Shown here: positions 6,998 through 10,634 of the stretch, piece by piece
Numbering within the stretch: position 1 is the stretch's first letter
Layout: the number at the start of each line of letters is the position of its first letter
From: Candidatus Omnitrophota bacterium
GTDB taxonomy: Bacteria > Omnitrophota > Gorgyraeia > Gygaellales > Profunditerraquicolaceae
Length of the DNA stretch: 10,634 nucleotides
Direction: 5' to 3'
Assembly: GCA_017995695.1 (NCBI GenBank)
Contig: JAGOIJ010000048.1
Location: 1 to 10,634 of the forward strand
Position numbers and translations under genes: made by a program
Notes under the pieces: generated by a model
Databases searched by the model: none
Told to the model about the DNA's origin: nothing
The model's input: the letters and a program-made list of their open reading frames with translations, nothing else

Positions 6998-7974
6998 CGT
7001 TCAATCTTGGTAAAAATCATTCTGCCGGCCTGAGTCTGCAGCACTGATGTTACCGCTACATTAACTTCCTGGCCGAGAAGCTTACGGCCTTCTTCAACAA
7101 CAACCATAGTGCCATCATCCAGATAACCGACAGCCTGATTGGATTCTTTGCCTTCCTTCAGCAGTTTTATACGCATATGCTCACCGGGAAAAACAACCGG
7201 CTTTAAAGCATTGGCTAGTTCATTGATATTAAGCACTTTAATACCCTGGAAGCTGGCAACGCGGTTAAGATTAAAATCAACGGTCAAGATCTTCGCGTCC
7301 AAGAGCTTTGCCAATTTGACCAGCTTGGCGTCAACTTCATGCGTATCAGGAAATTCTTCCTCATGAATACTTATATCACCGCCAGCTTCCTTTTGAATCA
7401 CATGGAGGATCTCAAGGCCGCGTCTGCCCCTCTGTCGCTTGATAGAATCAGTCGAATCTGCAATCTGCTGAAGCTCTTTCAACACAAAACGCGGGATAAT
7501 CATTTTCCCCGGCAAAAATCTTGTCTTGATAATATCCTGGATCCTTCCGTCTATAATCACGCTCGTATCCAAGAGCGTTACCTCCTCCTCCTGATCCTGC
7601 CGTCGCAGACGCACATAGGGGATAATCACATTAAACTCATCTTTTCCGCGTAAACCAATAACCATGCCCAGATAACAAAACACCAGTGTCAAGGTAACGC
7701 GCACCAATGCCAAGGCCTCATCCGTTACCGGCGCAAGGCTCACCGCGTCAATAACAAGCTTTGACATAATCAAACCTAAGATCAGGCCAAACACGGCGCT
7801 GGATAGCCCCTTCACGGAAACCTTGCGCATCCCAATCTCAAGAAGAATAAGCACCAAACTCGCCGCCGCCCCAATCAGGCCGCCCAAAATCATGGATTTG
7901 CCAAAAGTAACGGTCTGCGATCCAATAATTATGCTTGCGATAACAAAAAGAATGCGCGCAAATAATAAATTCAT
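6994..7974 (-). CDS. yacL: YacL-type membrane protein with PIN and TRAM domains
   Basis: Predicted membrane-anchored PIN-domain ribonuclease with an RNA-binding TRAM domain; the cellular role of the family is not established. The 326-residue product has four predicted transmembrane helices (about 3-20, 28-47, 57-75 and 91-108). A cytoplasmic PIN domain follows from about residue 133, beginning LLDTSVIIDGRI, with acidic residues D136, E167, D215 and D233 matching the metal-binding set. A TRAM domain lies at about 265-325. The start at 7974 is chosen because AAGGGAGG sits 8 bases upstream; an ATG at 8004 would add 10 residues and run into radA. The stop overlaps the ispD start as ATGA. In Bacillus subtilis yacL lies between disA and ispD; here it directly follows radA. 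The intact acidic set suggests an active nuclease (inference). Confidence 0.9.
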   Translation of the reverse strand: MNLLFARILFVIASIIIGSQTVTFGKSMILGGLIGAAASLVLILLEIGMRKVSVKGLSSAVFGLILGLIMSKLVIDAVSLAPVTDEALALVRVTLTLVFCYLGMVIGLRGKDEFNVIIPYVRLRRQDQEEEVTLLDTSVIIDGRIQDIIKTRFLPGKMIIPRFVLKELQQIADSTDSIKRQRGRRGLEILHVIQKEAGGDISIHEEEFPDTHEVDAKLVKLAKLLDAKILTVDFNLNRVASFQGIKVLNINELANALKPVVFPGEHMRIKLLKEGKESNQAVGYLDDGTMVVVEEGRKLLGQEVNVAVTSVLQTQAGRMIFTKIER

Positions 7975-7978
7975 AGCG

Positions 7979-8671
7979 TTAACCTCCCTTAAGTATAATG
8001 CCAAGCGCCTCCTGCAGCGTCGCCACGGGCGCTAATTCTATCTTTCCCTTATAGTGCACATTCTTAAAATTATTTTTTGGCAGGACACAACAGGTGAAAC
8101 CCAATTTTTCCGCCTCTTTAATACGCACATTCACCTGCGAGATACTGCGGATCTCGCCTGTCAAGCCTACCTCACCTAAACACAGCGTTTCTGCGGCAGC
8201 GGGCCGTTCCCGGAACGCTGAAGCAACTGCTGCTGCTACAGCCAAATCTGCTGCCGGATCCTCAACCTTGATACCGCCAGCCACATTAACGAAAATATCT
8301 TCAACCTCAAGATTCAAGCCAATTCTTTTTTCAAGCACCGCAACCAACAAACTTAAACGATTAAAATCAAACCCCTGGGTTCTGCGCCGCGCGTATCCAA
8401 AACTAGACTTGCTCACTAATGATTGGATCTCAACCAACAAGGGTCGGCTCCCCTCTAGAATCGAAACTACCACCGAACCAGAAACATGTTTTGGCCGCTC
8501 TGACAAAAATATCTCGGAAGGATTCTTTACCTCCTGCAGGCCCTCGGGCCCCATTTCAAATACACCAATCTCATTGGTCGAGCCAAACCTGTTCTTAACT
8601 GCGCGCAGGATCCTGTACATCGAAAATCGATCACCCTCAAAATATAACACCGTATCCACAATGTGCTCAAG
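7979..8671 (-). CDS. radA: DNA repair protein RadA, C-terminal part (continuation after frameshift)
   Basis: This segment resumes RadA exactly where the N-terminal frame fails, beginning LEHIVDTVLYFEGDRFSMYR. It holds the RadA-specific KNRFG motif (AVKNRFGSTNEIGVFEM), which is essential for RadA function, then the Lon-protease-like C-terminal domain. That domain includes GFDFNRLSLLVAVLEKR, the AGGIKVEDPAADLA stretch and LGEVGLTGEIR, and in RadA acts as a DNA-binding scaffold and not as a protease. The frame is open back to an ATG at 8770, but residues encoded by 8672-8770 are unrelated to RadA, so that ATG is not a real start. If the break is genuine, this part would not be made as such, except perhaps from an internal start. 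The stop TAA lies 4 bases before the yacL-type start and the last codons overlap that gene's ribosome binding site. Confidence 0.85.
   Translation of the reverse strand, partial: LEHIVDTVLYFEGDRFSMYRILRAVKNRFGSTNEIGVFEMGPEGLQEVKNPSEIFLSERPKHVSGSVVVSILEGSRPLLVEIQSLVSKSSFGYARRRTQGFDFNRLSLLVAVLEKRIGLNLEVEDIFVNVAGGIKVEDPAADLAVAAAVASAFRERPAAAETLCLGEVGLTGEIRSISQVNVRIKEAEKLGFTCCVLPKNNFKNVHYKGKIELAPVATLQEALGIILKGG
7983..7990 (-). promoter_or_regulatory. Ribosome binding site that sets the yacL-type start
   Basis: AAGGGAGG on the minus strand is 8 bases before the ATG at 7974 and lies within the last codons of radA. It decides for 7974 over the in-frame ATG at 8004, which lacks such a site. Confidence 0.7.
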
Positions 8672-9348
8672 CCGCGTGGACCTGCCAACGTCCCCTCTTT
8701 CGTCACATGACCGATAATAAAAACAGTGGTATTCGTACCCTTGGCTAACTGCGTTAACAACCCAGCGCATTCCCTGACCTGGCTGACGCTGCCCGGCGAT
8801 GAGCTAATGCGAGGATCAAAAATAACCTGTATAGAATCAATAATCAAGGCTTCGGGTTTGAGTTTTTTCGTTTGCTCAATAATAATCGCAAGGTCTGTTT
8901 GATTAACCATATAAAGGTTGTCTGCCTCCAATTCTCCTAGACGCTCGGCGCGCAACTTGGTCTGAGCAACAGACTCTTCTCCGCTAACATACAGCACGGT
9001 CTTGCCCTGCTTAGTGAGCTGGTTTGAAACCTGAAGCGCAATCGTTGACTTGCCAACGCCAGGGTCGCCTCCGATCAACACCACTGACCCTGCAACAATC
9101 CCCCCGCCTAAAACACGGTCAAATTCTGCTATACCGGTTGAGGTGCGGCTTGCCTGTTCAACGGCGACATCCTTTAAGCGCACCGGCTCATCCCGATAAA
9201 AAGAAATATTCTCCTTCTCTTTCCCCATCGACGCAGAATAATCCTCTTCCGCAAATGAATTCCACGTATTGCAATCCGGACACTTGCCCAGCCATTTCGG
9301 AGATTGAAAACCACAGGTTTGACAAGAAAAAACGGTTTTTGTTTTCAC
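8527..9348 (-). CDS. radA: DNA repair protein RadA, N-terminal part (reading frame broken near 8672)
   Basis: RadA/Sms is a RecA-like, DnaB-type motor that drives branch migration in recombinational repair. This frame gives the zinc finger (C9, C12, C23, C26), then the RecA-like ATPase core with Walker A GGDPGVGKST at about 94-102 and a Walker B-like strand EALIIDSIQVIFD. Homology runs to Gly-Pro-Arg at residues 223-225 and then stops abruptly. The remaining 48 codons, from base 8673 to the stop at 8527, are out of frame and unlike RadA. The rest of the protein continues one frame away (see the C-terminal part). I chose the GTG at 9348, which forms GTGA with the mlaD stop and gives the usual N-terminus (MKTKTVFSCQTCG). 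An ATG at 9381 in the same frame would add 11 residues inside mlaD. Restored, the protein would be about 456 residues, normal for the family. Identity is secure; whether the break is biological is not. Confidence 0.85.
   Translation of the reverse strand: MKTKTVFSCQTCGFQSPKWLGKCPDCNTWNSFAEEDYSASMGKEKENISFYRDEPVRLKDVAVEQASRTSTGIAEFDRVLGGGIVAGSVVLIGGDPGVGKSTIALQVSNQLTKQGKTVLYVSGEESVAQTKLRAERLGELEADNLYMVNQTDLAIIIEQTKKLKPEALIIDSIQVIFDPRISSSPGSVSQVRECAGLLTQLAKGTNTTVFIIGHVTKEGTLAGPRGLSTLWIRCYILRVIDFRCTGSCAQLRTGLARPMRLVYLKWGPRACRR
8666..8679 (-). other. Frameshift site in radA
   Basis: On the minus strand the codons for Pro-Arg (8679-8674) are followed by only two bases, GG (8673-8672), before the codons for Leu-Glu-His (from 8671). 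RadA homologues have one residue here, commonly Val, so a single base is missing. One inserted base restores a continuous reading frame through the whole protein. No homopolymer or slippery heptamer is present. The break may be a sequencing or assembly error or a real inactivating mutation. Confidence 0.85.
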
Positions 9349-9980
9349 TTTTGCTCTTTGCCTTTGATCATTAATTTCCAAGGATGTTTGCGGATATCAA
9401 CAGCTAAGGCTTCAAGTTCACGCATGGTTGATTCCATAACCTCATAAATAGTATCATCGTAAAGAAGCTTGCCTACCGTGCCCTCTTTATTGTTAATCCT
9501 CTGGATACTCTCATCAAGATGGGAGGTAATTTGTTTGGCCAGCTGCGCTACCTCATGCATAGCTATGGGATCAGTGCCCGTTAATGTTTCATTTTCCTGC
9601 AGCACCGAAGCGTATTGCTTCCCTGGTATAATTTCAACATAGCGCTCACCCATGAGCCCCAAGGTATTAACCCACACTGATGAATCAAGGGGAATCTTAA
9701 CCTCGTTTTTTACCCATGCCCCTAGCTTAACCTTAGTGACATTGTCCGCGTGATCCCGCTCAATAGAAACCTCTTTAACCTCTCCCACATCAACGCCGGC
9801 AAAACGCACAGGCGCGCCCACCTTAACACCATTGACAAAATGAAAGACAAAGTTAACATGGTATCCTGAATTCCATGTGGTAAACTTTCCGATTATAAGC
9901 ACAAATGCCGCAAGCACAACAAGGCCAAAGAATACAAAAACACCAACCTTCAATTCTAGCTTGGTTTTCCCAAATACCAT
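9345..9980 (-). CDS. mlaD: MlaD-like MCE-domain protein
   Basis: Substrate-binding component of an Mla-type lipid transporter, anchored in the inner membrane and facing the periplasm. The 211-residue product has a short cytoplasmic N-terminus, one transmembrane helix at about residues 12-31, then a single MCE domain at about 40-118 with the characteristic stretch GVKVGAPVRFAGVDVGEVKEV and a GLMGERYVEI strand. The C-terminal 70 residues look helical and end in RKHPWKLM, a tail often seen on stand-alone MCE proteins of diderm bacteria. The start is well supported: GGAGGAG lies 4 bases before the ATG. The stop TGA overlaps a GTG start for radA by four bases (GTGA), which suggests translational coupling. 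There is one MCE domain only, as in MlaD and unlike PqiB or YebT. Confidence 0.9.
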   Translation of the reverse strand: MVFGKTKLELKVGVFVFFGLVVLAAFVLIIGKFTTWNSGYHVNFVFHFVNGVKVGAPVRFAGVDVGEVKEVSIERDHADNVTKVKLGAWVKNEVKIPLDSSVWVNTLGLMGERYVEIIPGKQYASVLQENETLTGTDPIAMHEVAQLAKQITSHLDESIQRINNKEGTVGKLLYDDTIYEVMESTMRELEALAVDIRKHPWKLMIKGKEQK

Positions 9981-10006
9981 CCTTCTCCTCCGTCGATAAA
10001 GAATCG

Positions 10007-10634
10007 TTACCGATAATTATCCAACGTCTCTGTAATCGGCCCTTGCGCTAAGCCGTTGATGAACTGATGTACTACGGGATGGTCCATGCATTGAATTTCA
10101 TCCGCATGGCCTTGCGCGATAATTCTTCCCCGATACAACATAGCAATAGAATCAGAAATTTTATACGCGCTCTTCATATCGTGGGTGACGACGATTGAGG
10201 TCACCTTAAGCGTATCATGCATCTGCTTAATCAAATCATTGATACTGTCCGCGGTGATCGGATCAAGGCCGGTTGTTGGCTCATCGTATAAAATTATTTC
10301 CGGCTTTTGGCATATCGCCCTGGCTAAGGCGACGCGCTTTTTCATCCCGCCGCTTAAATCAGAGGGCATCATTGAGCCGATGCCGCACAAGCCGACTAAC
10401 GATAACGACTCCTCGGCCCGCTCAAGCAACTCTTTTTCGCAGATCGGCGTATGCTCCAGGAGACCAAAACCAACATTCTCTGCAACCGTCAATGAATCAA
10501 ACAACGCCCCGCCCTGAAACACCAGCGCGACCTTCATGCGGATCAGATCAAGCTCCTTGGTGTTTAAACGCGTCACATCTTTTTTATCTATAAATATCTG
10601 CCCCTGATCGGGCTTCATAATCCCAACGATATGC
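10007..10634 (-). CDS. mlaF: MlaF-like ABC transporter ATP-binding protein of an MCE lipid-transport system (partial, start outside window)
   Basis: ATPase subunit expected to power an inner-membrane MlaE-type permease that moves phospholipid between inner and outer membranes together with an MCE protein. The visible part carries, in order: the Q-loop region (VFQGGALFDSLTV), the ABC signature LSGGMKKRVALARA, Walker B with the D-loop (IILYDEPTTGLDP) and the switch histidine (VTHD). The phrase QGGALFDSLTVAENV is typical of the MlaF/Ttg2A branch and less so of general importers. The reading frame stays open through the right edge, where residues fit the strand just after Walker A (IVGIMKPDQGQI), so the true start and the P-loop lie beyond base 10634. 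An internal ATG at 10618 is not the start. The stop is 26 bases before the mlaD-like gene. That neighbour strongly supports the MCE assignment, and a permease (mlaE) would be expected just upstream. Confidence 0.9.
   Translation of the reverse strand, partial: HIVGIMKPDQGQIFIDKKDVTRLNTKELDLIRMKVALVFQGGALFDSLTVAENVGFGLLEHTPICEKELLERAEESLSLVGLCGIGSMMPSDLSGGMKKRVALARAICQKPEIILYDEPTTGLDPITADSINDLIKQMHDTLKVTSIVVTHDMKSAYKISDSIAMLYRGRIIAQGHADEIQCMDHPVVHQFINGLAQGPITETLDNYR

Noticed and set aside
8206..8218. Palindrome-like CGTTCCCGGAACG inside radA
   Set aside because: It is in conserved coding sequence, is imperfect at the centre and has no partner copy.
8666..8679. Programmed ribosomal frameshifting in radA
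   Set aside because: No slippery heptamer, no obvious downstream stimulatory structure and no family precedent. A missing base explains it more simply.
8094..8717. 207-codon open frame on the plus strand opposite radA
   Set aside because: It lies fully antisense to well-matched RadA sequence, is rich in Ser, Thr, Arg and Pro as antisense frames often are, and resembles no family.
8672..8770. ATG at 8770 as start of a separate RadA-like gene
   Set aside because: Residues encoded before 8671 in that frame do not resemble RadA, while the overlapping frame there does. The ATG is a by-product of the frameshift.

Overview
The window is one unbroken block of genes, all read from the minus strand. 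Transcription therefore runs from the right edge to the left edge. Genes are separated by at most a few tens of bases and many overlap by 1 to 13 bases. I see no stretch over 300 bases without a gene, no RNA gene, no CRISPR array, no mobile element and no convincing terminator. Both edges cut genes: an MCE-system ABC ATPase on the right and methionyl-tRNA synthetase on the left.

In order of transcription the genes are: MlaF-like ATPase (partial), MlaD-like MCE protein, radA (split by a one-base frameshift), a yacL-type membrane PIN/TRAM protein, ispD, ispF, cysE, cysS, a small exported protein of unknown function, tmk, holB, ricT (yaaT/PSP1) and metG (partial). They fall into four groups. The first is outer-membrane lipid transport (mlaF, mlaD). 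The second resembles the Bacillus subtilis run radA-disA-yacL-ispD-ispF-gltX-cysE-cysS, but without disA and gltX. The third is the small exported protein. The fourth resembles the B. subtilis run tmk-yaaQ-yaaR-holB-yaaT-...-metS. These are two separate loci in B. subtilis and appear here joined head to tail.

The MCE transport genes indicate a cell with an outer membrane, while the housekeeping order and the RicT sequence look like Firmicutes. With middling GC, dense minus-strand packing and MEP-pathway isoprenoid synthesis, this suggests an uncultured diderm lineage outside the Proteobacteria. Omnitrophota or a neighbouring phylum is my best guess. That placement is inference.

The genes are mostly housekeeping: DNA repair and replication (radA, holB, tmk), isoprenoid precursors (ispD, ispF), cysteine synthesis and charging (cysE, cysS), translation (metG) and RNA or regulatory functions (ricT, yacL homologue). 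I found no clear new defence or metabolic system. The points most worth a second look are the radA frameshift, the joined super-operon with disA missing, a phased GTTACT repeat with two matching dyads in front of ispF, and the unknown exported protein at the junction of the two ancestral blocks.
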